Assembly (NCBI RefSeq): GCF_938018035.1
Contig: NZ_CALIJF010000318.1
Location: 1 to 24,647 of the forward strand
Direction of reading: 5' to 3'
Origin: an uncultured Campylobacter sp.
GTDB taxonomy: Bacteria > Campylobacterota > Campylobacteria > Campylobacterales > Campylobacteraceae
Length of the DNA: 24,647 bases
Made by a program: the position numbers and the translations under genes. Below the pieces are notes generated by a model. That model had not been told where the DNA came from and searched no databases. It saw nothing but the letters and a program-made list of their open reading frames with translations. The number at the start of each line of letters is the position of its first letter. Position 1 is the stretch's first letter. Positions 7,818 to 16,903 of the stretch are shown here, in pieces.

Positions 7818-8642
7818 TTATAGCTCGCCACCTCTTTTAAATTTAGCGTCCAAAAATACGCAGAATTTCACGCCGTATAGGTAGAAAATCCAGCTTATGT
7901 AGATCCACAGAAAGAAAAATAGCGCGACCGAAAACGAGCCGTAGATGCTAAGATAGGTTTTGTTATAAAAGACGTATTGCGCAAAAACCAGTCTTGAAAG
8001 CCACCATAAAATCGATGCTACGAGCGATGAGGCAAGCACCGCTTTTGCGCGGATCTCGCGGTTGATCGCCGTAGCATAAGTAATCGCAAAGATCCCCCAA
8101 ACGATTAAGTAGGGTAGAATTTTAAGCAAATTTATCCAGCTTGTAAACTCGGTTTTATTTAGTAGCTCCTGAAGCTCGCCGCTGATATAAAACGATGCTC
8201 CAAGCCCCACAGGAGCGAGCGTCATCAGCGTCCAGTAGGTGCTTAGGCTCTTAAAAAAGCTTCGCTCGGGCGAATGCGAAATGCGCGCGATAATCGCTTC
8301 AAAGTCCCCGAAAAACAGCACCGACGTAACTAACACTGCGCAAAAGCCCGTTACGCCAAGGCTTAGCCCGTTTGCCATAAATTCCTCGATGTAGTGCGCC
8401 ATGCTCGCTTGATTTGCGGGCAGGAAGTTTGAAAAGATAAAGCCCATAATCTTGTCGTAGTAGCCTTTAAAGCTTGGCAGCTGCATAAAAACGCTAAGCG
8501 AGACCATCAGCACCGGCAGTAGCGCCAGAATCGTGTGAAAGCTAAGGCTTGATGCATGGTGCATGAGCTCGGTATCGTAGAGGCGGAAGAAATTTTTAAG
8601 TCGGTTTTGCACTTGCATAAGCGCCAGTATTAGTTTTTTCAT
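7818..8642 (-). CDS. YihY/BrkB family inner-membrane protein
   Basis: Integral membrane protein of the YihY/virulence factor BrkB family (once misnamed RNase BN). Its function is unresolved and a transport role has been suggested. The N-terminal family signature is present: LMHHASSLSFHTILALLPVL around residues 26-45. About six hydrophobic segments follow, including GVTGFCAVLVTSVLFFGDF, LMTLAPVGLGASFYISG, ILPYLIVWGIFAITYA and SVALFFFLWIYISWIFYLYG. The conserved YGSFSVALFFFLWIYISW stretch lies near the C-terminus. Length 274 is normal. It lacks a clear Shine-Dalgarno upstream of the ATG at 8642. It is divergent from the TonB receptor gene across 226 bases (8643-8868), with no obvious functional link. 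Confidence 0.9.
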   Translation of the reverse strand: MKKLILALMQVQNRLKNFFRLYDTELMHHASSLSFHTILALLPVLMVSLSVFMQLPSFKGYYDKIMGFIFSNFLPANQASMAHYIEEFMANGLSLGVTGFCAVLVTSVLFFGDFEAIIARISHSPERSFFKSLSTYWTLMTLAPVGLGASFYISGELQELLNKTEFTSWINLLKILPYLIVWGIFAITYATAINREIRAKAVLASSLVASILWWLSRLVFAQYVFYNKTYLSIYGSFSVALFFFLWIYISWIFYLYGVKFCVFLDAKFKRGGEL

Positions 8643-8868
8643 ACGGGCGATTTTACATTAAAATTTTAGAATTTCATATAAATTTGCGCAATTTTTCTTT
8701 TGTATCGCGGTATATCGTCTATGAAATTTAAAGCTAAAAAATGCGACTACAAATATATAAATTTATATCTCGAATTTAGTCTAAATTTAGGAAAATTTTT
8801 CTAATATGCTAAAAAATAATATTAAATATATCCATAACGAAGGGAAAATAATGGAACGAAGGAAAACG
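8643..8868. promoter_or_regulatory. Divergent promoter region of yihY and the TonB receptor
   Basis: AT-rich region with candidate plus-strand -10 TAATAT (8802-8807), preceded by a T-run, giving a leader of about 55 bases. An imperfect duplication, AACGAAGGGAAAATAATGG (8837-8855) and AACGAAGGAAAACGATG (8855-8871), supplies two consecutive ribosome-site-plus-ATG units in the same frame. Iron control through Fur is expected for such a receptor, but I cannot point to a convincing Fur box. Confidence 0.4.
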
Positions 8869-11184
8869 ATGAAATTTAAAATTTCATTAGCGGCATGTAT
8901 GTGCCTACTATGCGGTAGTTTGGCTGCAGCGCAAAATGGCGGTAATTCTGCGCCTGAAAAATCGCAGAATATGGGTGTAATCGAGGTAAATTCCGTCGGC
9001 GATAATATCAGCGAGAGCGGCATCGACGAGGGCTTTTTGAGCAAAAACGTGCAACAAGGCCTGCTTGCGGGCAAGCGCGCTTTGGATCTTCCCTATCAGA
9101 TCAACACGATCAGCAAGGAAATCATAAATCACCAAGGCGTTACCGGCTACGAGGAGGCGATCAAATACTTCCCCTCCGCGCAGATTCAGATGCGCGGCGG
9201 CGCTACGGTCGGACGCCCGCAGACACGCGGCTTTGAGGGTAGCGTCGTAGGCAACAGCTTCTGGGACGGCTTTTATACGATTTCGACGACGGCGATTCCG
9301 ATGGCGATGTTTGAGAGCTTTCAGGTGCAAAACGGCGTCGCGGGCTCGCTCTACGGCGCGCAAAATCCGGTCGGGATTTTCAGCTACACGCGCAAGCGCC
9401 CGGTAAAAGATCAATACATCATCTGGAGCGATTATATGTCGCGAAGCAACCTAGGTCTTGGTCTTGATCTATCCGATAAATTTGAAAAATTCGGCTACCG
9501 CGCGGTATTTTACGGATCAAACGGCGACAGACAGCCGAAGGGCTCAAATTTGCAGCGCCGCCTAGCCAGCGTCACGATGGAATTTTATCCGACGGGCGAT
9601 CTAACGTTCGAAACCGCGGCTAGCTATTATGAGCACAATACCAAGGGCTTTGCGGGGCAGTTTGCCCTCGGCGTAATAAACGGTAAGATCACGGATGGAA
9701 TTACGCTTCCAAAAGCGGTGGACTCCTCAGAGCGCGGTCTTGGTCAGAGCTTTGGAGGCATGCATCTAAAAACCACTACCGCAAGCGCAAAATTTAAATT
9801 TACGCCTACCGATAAATGGTATTTAGAGGGCGGCTTTCAGTTTCAGCGTGCCGATCGTGATACTCACGGCGTCGTAAACTATTTGCTTCCCGAAGGGTTT
9901 GATTGCGCCAATTACGCTGCTTTGCCGTTTAAAGATAGACCGGGCATATGTAAAAGTAATCCGAATGCGAAATGGACGCAGCCGGGTGATTATTATACTC
10001 AACACAGCGGCGGTGCTACGGCGGCATATAGATTCGATCTGCCAAGCGGCTATCTTAAGGCAAACACGCAGTTTGATACAGGCGATATCGAACATGATTT
10101 CAGCGTACAGACCAACGGATACCATTGGACGCAGGATAGATATAAGATCGCAAGCACCAACTACACCTCGCCTACCATCGGCAATATCTACGATCCTAAA
10201 ATTCTAAATTACACCGGCGCTAGGCGCGGAAGCGGGCTATATCACTACGCGGTTTTGGATATGTATAACGTCTCGGTGCTAGACGATATCACGATAAACG
10301 ATAAATTTGACGTGATGTTAAGTGCATCTAAGGCGTGGATGAGGCAGGAATCCTACAATGCCCGCCAGCAAAGACTTGTCAAAGCCTATAGCGATTCGGG
10401 CTATAGCTGGGCGGCTAGCTTTATCTTTCATCCGGTAGAGGACGCTAGCATCTACTACACCTATGCAGATAGCTTGCAGCAGGGCTCTACCTATGTTTAT
10501 AAGAGCGGTCCGCATAACGGCGAGGTCGTCTCTACGTCGCCGTATCGCTCCAAGCAGCACGAGATCGGCGCTAAGATCCGCGTAGCCGATATGATTGATT
10601 TTAGCGTGGCGTATTTTGATATACGTCGTCCGATTGCTTACTTGAATAGTTCTACGGGGATCTACGGCATAAACGGAGAGCAGCGCAACCGTGGATTTGA
10701 GTTTATGAGCGGTGGACGAATTACGCAAAATTTAAGCGTGCTGGGCGGCTTTACCTACATCGATCCTAGGATGCATAACGTAAGCATCGCGGGCGCTAAC
10801 CGCAAGGTCGCAAACGGCATCCCTAAGCTCAATGCAAATTTGATGTTTGATTACGTGATCCCGGGCACCAATAAACTTGCGATCAGTACGAATTTCCACT
10901 ACACCGGCAAGATGTATCTGGACGATCTAAACACCCAGCACACCCCTAGCTTTTTCGTTACCGATCTTGGAATGAGATACACGAGCGAGCATCTTTTGGG
11001 CGATAAGACCACGCTGCGCTTCAACGTAAATAACGTATTTAACAAAAAATACTGGGCGGGAATGTATCCTGCTAGCGCCGACGGTGCGGGCGGACTTAAC
11101 GTAACTAGCGTGCTAGGCTCGGCAAACGGCGTAACGCTGGGCGAGAGCAGAAGCTTTATGCTCTCTGCGGAGGTGAAATTTTAA
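8869..11184 (+). CDS. TonB-dependent siderophore receptor, outer membrane
   Basis: Gated 22-strand beta-barrel that would import a ferric siderophore using TonB-ExbBD energy. From ATG 8869 a signal peptide is seen (FKISLAACMCLLCGSLAAAQ). A TonB-box-like segment near MGVIEVNSVGD and the plug domain follow, with LPYQINTISKEIINHQGVTG, RGFEGSVVGNSFWDGF and SFQVQNGVAGSLYGAQNPVG. The barrel ends with the usual terminal Phe (SFMLSAEVKF). The plug layout fits the FhuE/FoxA-like siderophore receptor family; the ligand is not predictable. Two cysteines 16 residues apart (FDCANYA to PGICKS) probably form a disulfide in an extracellular loop. An alternative in-frame start at 8851 also has a ribosome site and adds six residues (MERRKT). 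No exbBD, ABC transporter or regulator lies beside it, so it is an orphan receptor. Confidence 0.92.
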   Translation: MKFKISLAACMCLLCGSLAAAQNGGNSAPEKSQNMGVIEVNSVGDNISESGIDEGFLSKNVQQGLLAGKRALDLPYQINTISKEIINHQGVTGYEEAIKYFPSAQIQMRGGATVGRPQTRGFEGSVVGNSFWDGFYTISTTAIPMAMFESFQVQNGVAGSLYGAQNPVGIFSYTRKRPVKDQYIIWSDYMSRSNLGLGLDLSDKFEKFGYRAVFYGSNGDRQPKGSNLQRRLASVTMEFYPTGDLTFETAASYYEHNTKGFAGQFALGVINGKITDGITLPKAVDSSERGLGQSFGGMHLKTTTASAKFKFTPTDKWYLEGGFQFQRADRDTHGVVNYLLPEGFDCANYAALPFKDRPGICKSNPNAKWTQPGDYYTQHSGGATAAYRFDLPSGYLKANTQFDTGDIEHDFSVQTNGYHWTQDRYKIASTNYTSPTIGNIYDPKILNYTGARRGSGLYHYAVLDMYNVSVLDDITINDKFDVMLSASKAWMRQESYNARQQRLVKAYSDSGYSWAASFIFHPVEDASIYYTYADSLQQGSTYVYKSGPHNGEVVSTSPYRSKQHEIGAKIRVADMIDFSVAYFDIRRPIAYLNSSTGIYGINGEQRNRGFEFMSGGRITQNLSVLGGFTYIDPRMHNVSIAGANRKVANGIPKLNANLMFDYVIPGTNKLAISTNFHYTGKMYLDDLNTQHTPSFFVTDLGMRYTSEHLLGDKTTLRFNVNNVFNKKYWAGMYPASADGAGGLNVTSVLGSANGVTLGESRSFMLSAEVKF

Positions 11185-11286
11185 AATTTAGCGGGCTTAA
11201 AATTTCTACTTCGGCGGCGTGCAGATGCCGCGACCGCTTTTAAATTTATGAAATTTTATCCCTCTAAGCAGCAAGACTAAATTTAA

Positions 11287-11324
11287 CGAGGCTTGTTTTA
11301 ATTCATTTTAAAATTTAAGCCTCG
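11287..11324. terminator. Stem-loop downstream of the TonB receptor gene (possible terminator)
   Basis: Perfect 8-base arms CGAGGCTT (11287-11294) and AAGCCTCG (11317-11324), with a nested TTTTAA/TTAAAA pair in the loop. It lies about 100 bases after the receptor stop. No T-tract follows the right arm, so factor-independent termination is uncertain. It may instead stabilise the message 3' end. Confidence 0.45.
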
Positions 11325-11441
11325 GATTTGGAATTTTAAACCTTGATTTTAAAATTTCGATCTTTAAATTTTTAGGTCGCCGTGCCTCGGCTTGCCTGCA
11401 AAATTTATCCGCGCTCGGTTTGAAATTTAGCCGTTTTTGGT

Positions 11442-11447
11442 TATAAT
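11442..11447 (+). promoter_or_regulatory. -10 box of the COG3400 gene promoter
   Basis: TATAAT preceded by CCGTTTTTGGT, the T-rich plus G upstream pattern of Campylobacter sigma-70 promoters. The leader is about 20 bases, with ribosome site CGGAGAG before ATG 11475. Confidence 0.65.
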
Positions 11448-11474
11448 CTTTGCAAAACCACGAAACGGAGAGCA

Positions 11475-12893
11475 ATGAAACAAGTTTTAATCATCGCAAG
11501 CGGAAAGTTTGCGCGCCATTTTTTATCCAAAGTTTGTAAAATCAAAGATGTCATCAGATTATATCGCGTCATAGCTAAAAATACGGATGCCGTGCCCTCA
11601 GAGCTTGAAAACGAGTCAAATTTTTCGGTCGAAATTTTTGATCCTACTAGCATTGAGCGGTTGCGCGTGGTGCTAGTAGGGGAGGAATTTGACCGCTGCA
11701 TAGTGATAATGGAGGATGAATTTGACACTAAAGTAACGCTTGAAAATTTAAAGACGCTCGCTCCGGATTTAGAACTTTACGTGGCTGATTTTTGGGGACT
11801 TTTGCGCGATAATAAAAATGAAGCTCACGTAAAAATCGTAAATACCCTTGCGCTAAATTCTTCGCGCTTCATTGGCTTTTTGCCCGATAGCCCCGTTTTT
11901 GCTGATAACATCGGGCTTGGGCGCGGAGAGATAATGGAGGTAAAAGTGCCCGTAGGAAGCTCGTTCGCGTATAAAAAAATCAGCACGCTTTATAATGCCA
12001 AATATCAAATTCCGATGATCTACCGTCACAATAATTACATCGTAACGACGCCCGGCTCGCGGATATATCCGAATGATACGATCTTAGTCGTGGGTGAGCC
12101 TAGTGCGCTGCGAGCGGTGTTTGCTGAAGTAAAAAAGCAAAGTGGGCAATTTCCATCGCCGTTTGGGCTAAATATTTTCGCGCTAATCGATATGAAAAAA
12201 ATGAGCGGCGACGAGATAGCTAGGACGGTTAGGGCGCTTGAGTTTTTGGATTTACATATTAGAAATCATAAAATTTATCTGCGAATTTTAAATCCTCTGC
12301 TAAACGACGCTTTTAGCGAGCTTAAAGCGCTGTGTGAGCGAGATAAATTTGAAATTCTCATCAATTACTCGGGCGAATTAAATTTAAAGCGCGACGTGAG
12401 CGAAAATAAAGCGGGCTTGGTAGTTTGCTCAAGCGGAGTTTTTGAAGCTAAAAAAGCAGCACTTAAAGCGCTTGAAATCCCCGTGTTAAGCCTTGGAGAG
12501 GGCGAGCTAAAAGATGTGTATAAAAGCGTCGTGCTAAGTGCCGGCGAGCGGCTGCGCGAGGAATCAAGTATCGTCTTTGACATTAGCTCGCAGCTAGGGC
12601 TAGACGTGTATTTGTATCTTTTCGGCGAGAGCGAAAAGGGCGAGTTTGCGCAAAGCTACGTGAGCTTATCGAAGCTTTTTAAGCAGAGTTTATTCGTGAT
12701 TCCTTGCGAGCGGCAAAATCCGATTTTAGCGCTAGGCAGCGAGCGAGATCTGCTACAATTTGTGCCATTTAATGATAGAATTTTGGCGCGCAAGCTCACA
12801 TCTATTTTCAATCAGGATTTGGATCAGATGTATTTTAAACTCGGCAAAAATCATCAAATTTTTATCCCGAGCGATTACGGGTATGAAAAGTAA
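11475..12893 (+). CDS. COG3400-type protein with TrkA-C (RCK_C) domain
   Basis: Cytoplasmic protein of 472 residues conserved in Campylobacterota just upstream of aroB (the H. pylori HP0282 position). The N-terminal 130 residues look like a Rossmann-type RCK_N fold: VLIIASGKFARHFL, then CIVIMEDEFDTKVTLENLK. A TrkA-C-like domain is at about residues 140-215 (GRGEIMEVKVPVGSSFAYKK, then YPNDTILVVGEPSALRAVF). The C-terminal 250 residues hold repeated open alpha/beta segments (NIFALIDMKKMSGDEIA, SEKGEFAQSYVSLSKLFKQS) of unknown function. It has no membrane segment. RCK proteins usually gate K+ channels or transporters by binding nucleotide. None is adjacent, but the mechanosensitive channel gene lies two genes downstream, so control of a channel is a reasonable guess and no more. 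Confidence 0.85.
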   Translation: MKQVLIIASGKFARHFLSKVCKIKDVIRLYRVIAKNTDAVPSELENESNFSVEIFDPTSIERLRVVLVGEEFDRCIVIMEDEFDTKVTLENLKTLAPDLELYVADFWGLLRDNKNEAHVKIVNTLALNSSRFIGFLPDSPVFADNIGLGRGEIMEVKVPVGSSFAYKKISTLYNAKYQIPMIYRHNNYIVTTPGSRIYPNDTILVVGEPSALRAVFAEVKKQSGQFPSPFGLNIFALIDMKKMSGDEIARTVRALEFLDLHIRNHKIYLRILNPLLNDAFSELKALCERDKFEILINYSGELNLKRDVSENKAGLVVCSSGVFEAKKAALKALEIPVLSLGEGELKDVYKSVVLSAGERLREESSIVFDISSQLGLDVYLYLFGESEKGEFAQSYVSLSKLFKQSLFVIPCERQNPILALGSERDLLQFVPFNDRILARKLTSIFNQDLDQMYFKLGKNHQIFIPSDYGYEK

Positions 12894-12903
12894 TCGAAAT
12901 TTA

Positions 12904-12912
12904 TGTTACAAT
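12904..12912 (+). promoter_or_regulatory. aroB: Extended -10 promoter for aroB
   Basis: TGTTACAAT (TG-n-TACAAT) lies 25 bases upstream of the aroB ATG, in the 43-base gap after the COG3400 gene. It suggests that aroB and the following operon can be transcribed independently. The ribosome site is AAAGGTTAGCGT. Confidence 0.55.
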
Positions 12913-12936
12913 TACCCAAAAATCAAAGGTTAGCGT

Positions 12937-13968
12937 ATGAAAATCGATCTTAATTTAGGTAAAAAATACAGCGTTTTTATCGACGAATTGCAAGAGATCA
13001 AGCTCAAAGGCAAGGTAGCGATCATCACAAATCCCAAAGTAGGCGGGCTGTGGCTTGATTTTTTATTGCAGCGGTTAAAATGCGAGCAAAAATTTATCAT
13101 CACGATCCCAGACGGCGAGGAGTATAAAAATACCGCGAGCGTGGAGCAAATTTTAGAGCAGCTTTTTAGTTCCAAGCTTGATCGCAAAAGCACGCTCATC
13201 GCCCTTGGCGGTGGTGTCATTAGCGATATAACGGGCTTTTGCGCGAGCATTTATGAGCGTGGCATCGATTTTATCAATATTCCGACGACCTTGCTAGCGC
13301 AAGTGGACGCGAGCGTCGGCGGTAAGACTGGCGTAAATAATCGCTTCGGCAAAAATTTAATCGGCTCATTTTATCAGCCGCGCGCGGTTTATTGCGAGAG
13401 CAAATTTTTATCGACGCTTCCTGCGCGGGAGTTTGCCGCAGGCGTTGCGGAGGCTGTAAAGATGGCTGTATGCTTTGATGTCGAACTATTTAAATTTTTC
13501 GAGACGCACGATCTGAAAAGCGCCGATGAAATTTCGCACGTAATCGCTCGTTGCGTGGAGATTAAAGCGGGCGTCGTAGAGCGTGACGAGCGCGAAAGCG
13601 GCGTGCGTGCAGTGTTAAACTACGGACACACCTTTGCTCACGCTATTGAAAAAATTACTAATTATAAAAAATTTTTGCACGGCGAGGCTGTGGCGATCGG
13701 CATGGTGATGGCAAACGCTTTGGCGCGGCGTCTCGGTAAACTAAGCGGCGAACAGGAGGAGCAGATCCGTAAAGTGCTTCAAAAATTCGCGCTTCCGATA
13801 AAATTTCACGTAGAGGATGCGGCAGAATTCTACGAGCTGTTTTTTCTCGATAAAAAGAGCGAAAACGGCAAGATAAAATTTATCCTGCCCGACGGCATCG
13901 GTAAATTCTACGCTTCCAAAGAGATCGCAAAAGATGAAGTAATCGCAGCGCTGAAAGAGTTTGAATGA
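12937..13968 (+). CDS. aroB: 3-dehydroquinate synthase
   Basis: Second step of the shikimate pathway: DAHP to 3-dehydroquinate, using NAD and a divalent metal. Visible motifs are ALGGGVISDITGFCASIYER, the phosphate/NAD region IPTTLLAQVDASVGGKTGVN, and GKNLIGSFYQP. The metal ligands are E172 (GVAEAVKMA), H231 (NYGHTFAHAIE) and H248 (LHGEAVAIGM), all present. At 343 residues it is of normal length. The stop overlaps the start of the MscS-type gene by ATGA. It is first in the overlapping block aroB-mscS-mtaB-ftsH-like, a gene order shared with H. pylori HP0283-HP0286. The block seems to be a transcriptional convenience rather than one pathway. Confidence 0.97.
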   Translation: MKIDLNLGKKYSVFIDELQEIKLKGKVAIITNPKVGGLWLDFLLQRLKCEQKFIITIPDGEEYKNTASVEQILEQLFSSKLDRKSTLIALGGGVISDITGFCASIYERGIDFINIPTTLLAQVDASVGGKTGVNNRFGKNLIGSFYQPRAVYCESKFLSTLPAREFAAGVAEAVKMAVCFDVELFKFFETHDLKSADEISHVIARCVEIKAGVVERDERESGVRAVLNYGHTFAHAIEKITNYKKFLHGEAVAIGMVMANALARRLGKLSGEQEEQIRKVLQKFALPIKFHVEDAAEFYELFFLDKKSENGKIKFILPDGIGKFYASKEIAKDEVIAALKEFE

Positions 13969-15674
13969 GAGCGCTTGCGGCTATTTTTTTGATTTTTAAT
14001 CTTGCATTTTGCGAGGCAAATTCTACGCTCTCCGCCGCGCACACGCGCTTAGAATCCAACGCTAGCTCTGCCGCTAGTGAGAAGAAAGATGAAAATTCCA
14101 AGCTATCCGCGTCGCTAAAAGATCAGATCCGTGTTATTGACGATGAGATCAAAAATAATATCTGGATCTCGCGCTTTTCAAATTTCATCGGCTATCAAAA
14201 TTTACAAAAGCAATCCAGCCAGCTCGAAGCGGAGCTAAAAAAGAGCGCCGGCACCGATAAGATCGCAGAGATTCAAAAAAGACTTCGCGCCGTAAAAGAG
14301 CAGCTCATACTGCTAAAAGAGTATGAAAAATCTCCGTTTTTAGATATCATCGCGATGCCTGAAACTCCCGAGCCTGCGCGCATTACAAATCCTTTTTCGA
14401 TAATTTCCGGTTTTTCTACGATTAGAAATTTGCAAGCTCAAAAGATGGAGCAGAAAAACGCCATCGAAAATATTAAAGCTTTAATCGATAAACTTGAAGC
14501 AAAAAGGGCGCTATATGAGCGCTTGATGCAGATTGATACGGACGCAAGCGCCGTGGCGGAGCTTAAAAGCTTAGATTACGAGCTTAGCGAGTTTAGCTCC
14601 GCGTACGAGATCGCGCAGACTACGTACGACGTTTACGAAAAAAAGATCAACTCCCAAATCGCCGTGCAGACCGCCGATATAAAAGCGCAGATCAAGCGCG
14701 CGGGAAACATCGCCGTGTGGATACTCGTAGTCATCGCGCTGTCGTTTTTCTGCAAAGTGGTGGCGAAAAAATATATCAAAAACGACGAGAATTTTTATAT
14801 CATAAATAAAGCTATCAACGTTTTAAATTTCACGCTGATTGCGCTGATACTGCTCTTTTCTTACATCGAGAATATGACGCATTTCGTGACGGTTTTAGGC
14901 TTTGCTTCTGCCGGTCTTGCGATTGCGATGAAAGATATGTTTATGAGCTCCTTAGGCTGGCTTACGATCGTGCTTGGCGGCAGCTTTCGCGTGGGCGATC
15001 GTATCAGAGTGCATAAAAACGGCGAGACCTACGTAGGCGATATCATCGATATTTCGGTGCTTAGGATGACGATTTTTGAGGACGTTACTATGACTACGTG
15101 GAGAGAAAATAAACGCGCGGGCAGGGTGATTTTCATACCGAATAATTATATTTTTACCGATCTTATCTCAAACTACACTCATAGCGGGCTTAAGACCGTC
15201 TGGGACGGCATCAGCATACTTTTAACATTTGATAGCAACCATAAAAAGGCGATGTATCTCATAAAAAACATCGTGCGAAAGTATTCTAAAGGCTACACCG
15301 ACATCGCCAAAAAGCAGATGGGCAAGCTGCGCTCGCAATACAGCATTAAAAATCCAAACGTCGAGCCTAGAATTTTCAGCTTTTTTGAGCCGTACGGCAT
15401 TGAAATTTCGGTTTGGTATATGACGAACTCTTACGCGACGCTCGGGCTTCGCAGCAACATCTCGGCTGAAATTTTAGATGCGCTAAGAAGCGAGCCCGAC
15501 ATCAAGATCGCTTATCCTGCATACACGCTTTTTAACGGCAAAAATTACATGGCGGCAGGCGGAAATTTTATGGCGCAAGATCTTGGCTCCGAGCAGCAAG
15601 GTTCGCAAAATTTAAACGCAGCGGCGCAGGGCGCAGGCTTTGCAGGGGGAAGCGGATCCGGGAGCGAAATTTGA
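13965..15674 (+). CDS. MscS-family mechanosensitive ion channel
   Basis: Inner-membrane channel of 569 residues that releases solutes upon hypo-osmotic shock, judged by family. A signal peptide (LAAIFLIFNLAFCEA) precedes a long periplasmic, coiled-coil-rich region (about residues 45-235, dense in Lys, Glu and Ala). Transmembrane helices follow at about 245-262 (IAVWILVVIALSFFC) and 284-302. The MscS pore helix region is HFVTVLGFASAGLAIAMKDM, then SSLGWLTIVLGGSFRVGDRI. The beta domain contains VGDIIDISVLRMTIFE. The large N-terminal domain resembles the extended MscK/YbdG-type members rather than short MscS. The C-terminus is a low-complexity Gly/Ala/Gln/Ser tail. Its stop overlaps the TTG start of mtaB. 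Confidence 0.92.
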   Translation: MRALAAIFLIFNLAFCEANSTLSAAHTRLESNASSAASEKKDENSKLSASLKDQIRVIDDEIKNNIWISRFSNFIGYQNLQKQSSQLEAELKKSAGTDKIAEIQKRLRAVKEQLILLKEYEKSPFLDIIAMPETPEPARITNPFSIISGFSTIRNLQAQKMEQKNAIENIKALIDKLEAKRALYERLMQIDTDASAVAELKSLDYELSEFSSAYEIAQTTYDVYEKKINSQIAVQTADIKAQIKRAGNIAVWILVVIALSFFCKVVAKKYIKNDENFYIINKAINVLNFTLIALILLFSYIENMTHFVTVLGFASAGLAIAMKDMFMSSLGWLTIVLGGSFRVGDRIRVHKNGETYVGDIIDISVLRMTIFEDVTMTTWRENKRAGRVIFIPNNYIFTDLISNYTHSGLKTVWDGISILLTFDSNHKKAMYLIKNIVRKYSKGYTDIAKKQMGKLRSQYSIKNPNVEPRIFSFFEPYGIEISVWYMTNSYATLGLRSNISAEILDALRSEPDIKIAYPAYTLFNGKNYMAAGGNFMAQDLGSEQQGSQNLNAAAQGAGFAGGSGSGSEI

Positions 15675-16903
15675 AAATTTATTTTAAAACGTTTGGCTGC
15701 CGCACAAATATCTACGACACACAGCTTATCAAAAGTAATCTCAAATCGGGCGAGATCACGCACGACGAGCAGGGCGCGGACGTCGTCGTGATAAACTCCT
15801 GCACCGTTACGAACGGCGCCGACGCAGACGTGCGAAACTACGTAAATAAGATGAACCGCCTCGGCAAAAAGATATTGCTAACCGGCTGCGGCGCGGTATC
15901 GCGCGGCGAGGAGCTGTATAAAAACGGCGCGGTCTTCGGCGTGTTTGGGATGTCGCAAAAGGAAAAGATCGATGAGTTTTTAGGCTCGGAGTCGAAATTT
16001 TACGATATCGGAGGTCTTGACGGCGTCGAAAAAAATCTGGTAAGCGACTACGAGGATCACACCAAGGCCTTTATTAAAATTCAGGAAGGGTGCGATTTTA
16101 ACTGTAGCTACTGCATAATTCCATCCGTGCGCGGCCGCTCGCGCAGTAGCTCTGAAGACGCGATCTTAAAAGAGGCGGCGAGCCTTGCCGCAAACGGTTT
16201 TGGCGAGATCGTGCTAACCGGCACCAATATCGGAAGCTACGGCAAAGCCGTGGGTACGAGCCTCGGTGCGTTGCTTCAAAAGTTGGGCGCGATCCGCGGA
16301 ATTCGCCGCATTCGCCTAGGCAGTATCGAGCCCTCGCAGATCGATGAGAGCTTTCGCGAAATTTTATCCGAGCCGTGGCTGGAGCGGCATCTGCACATCG
16401 CGCTTCAGCACACTTCGCAAAAGATGCTTAACATAATGCGTCGCCGAAATTCCGCGCTAAGGGATTTGGAGCTTTTTTGCGAGCTTGCGGAGCGCGGGTT
16501 TGCGCTGGGGACGGACTTTATCGTCGCGCATCCGGGCGAGAGCGAAGAGCTTTGGCTCGAAGCGTTAGAAAATTTCAAAAAATTTCCGCTCACGCATCTG
16601 CACGCCTTTATCTTTTCGCCGCGGCAAGGGACCGCTTCGGCGTCGCTAAAAGGCCGCATAGACGGCAAAACGGCGAAGGCGCGGCTAAAGATGCTGCAGA
16701 ACATAACGGCGCTGAATAATTATAAATTTCGCCTTTCGCACAAGGTACCGCTAAATGTGCTGATCGAGCGGAAAAACGGAGAGTTTTATGAAGGATATGA
16801 TCAATTTTATGATAAAATTTGGATCAAAAGCGATGAGGATTTGTCGAAAAAATGGATGGAGATAAGAGATTATGAGGTTAAATTTGATGGAAATTTTGCA
16901 TAA
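15671..16903 (+). CDS. mtaB: tRNA t6A37 methylthiotransferase MtaB
   Basis: Radical-SAM methylthiotransferase that adds a C2-methylthio group to N6-threonylcarbamoyladenosine 37 in ANN-decoding tRNAs. The TTG start, with GGAG six bases upstream, overlaps the MscS stop. The N-terminal UPF0004 domain has the three auxiliary-cluster cysteines C10 (TFGCRTN), C44 (INSCTVT) and C73 (TGCGAV). The radical-SAM cluster is C141-x3-C145-x2-C148 in GCDFNCSYCIIP. Further conserved segments are ILTGTNIGSYG, IRLGSIEPSQID and HIALQHTSQKMLNIMRRRNS. The C-terminal TRAM-like part ends near FYEGYDQFYDKIWI. Length 410 is typical. The MtaB assignment over MiaB rests on the short N-terminus and the H. pylori HP0285 synteny. 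Confidence 0.93.
   Translation: MKIYFKTFGCRTNIYDTQLIKSNLKSGEITHDEQGADVVVINSCTVTNGADADVRNYVNKMNRLGKKILLTGCGAVSRGEELYKNGAVFGVFGMSQKEKIDEFLGSESKFYDIGGLDGVEKNLVSDYEDHTKAFIKIQEGCDFNCSYCIIPSVRGRSRSSSEDAILKEAASLAANGFGEIVLTGTNIGSYGKAVGTSLGALLQKLGAIRGIRRIRLGSIEPSQIDESFREILSEPWLERHLHIALQHTSQKMLNIMRRRNSALRDLELFCELAERGFALGTDFIVAHPGESEELWLEALENFKKFPLTHLHAFIFSPRQGTASASLKGRIDGKTAKARLKMLQNITALNNYKFRLSHKVPLNVLIERKNGEFYEGYDQFYDKIWIKSDEDLSKKWMEIRDYEVKFDGNFA

Larger units (their letters stand above)
11185..11474. other. Intergenic region very dense in AAATTT words
   Basis: This 290-base region between the receptor and the COG3400 gene has no credible ORF. It contains ten AAATTT and one GAATTT, all instances of RAATTY, together with one long inverted repeat and the downstream promoter. 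Confidence 0.6.

Noticed and set aside
8908..9414. 168-residue minus-strand ORF inside the TonB receptor
   Set aside because: Arg/Ala-rich antisense shadow of a strongly supported receptor gene, with no start signal.
16477..16719. 80-residue Arg/Ala-rich plus-strand ORF inside mtaB
   Set aside because: An out-of-frame reading of mtaB, whose radical-SAM coding frame is continuous through this part.
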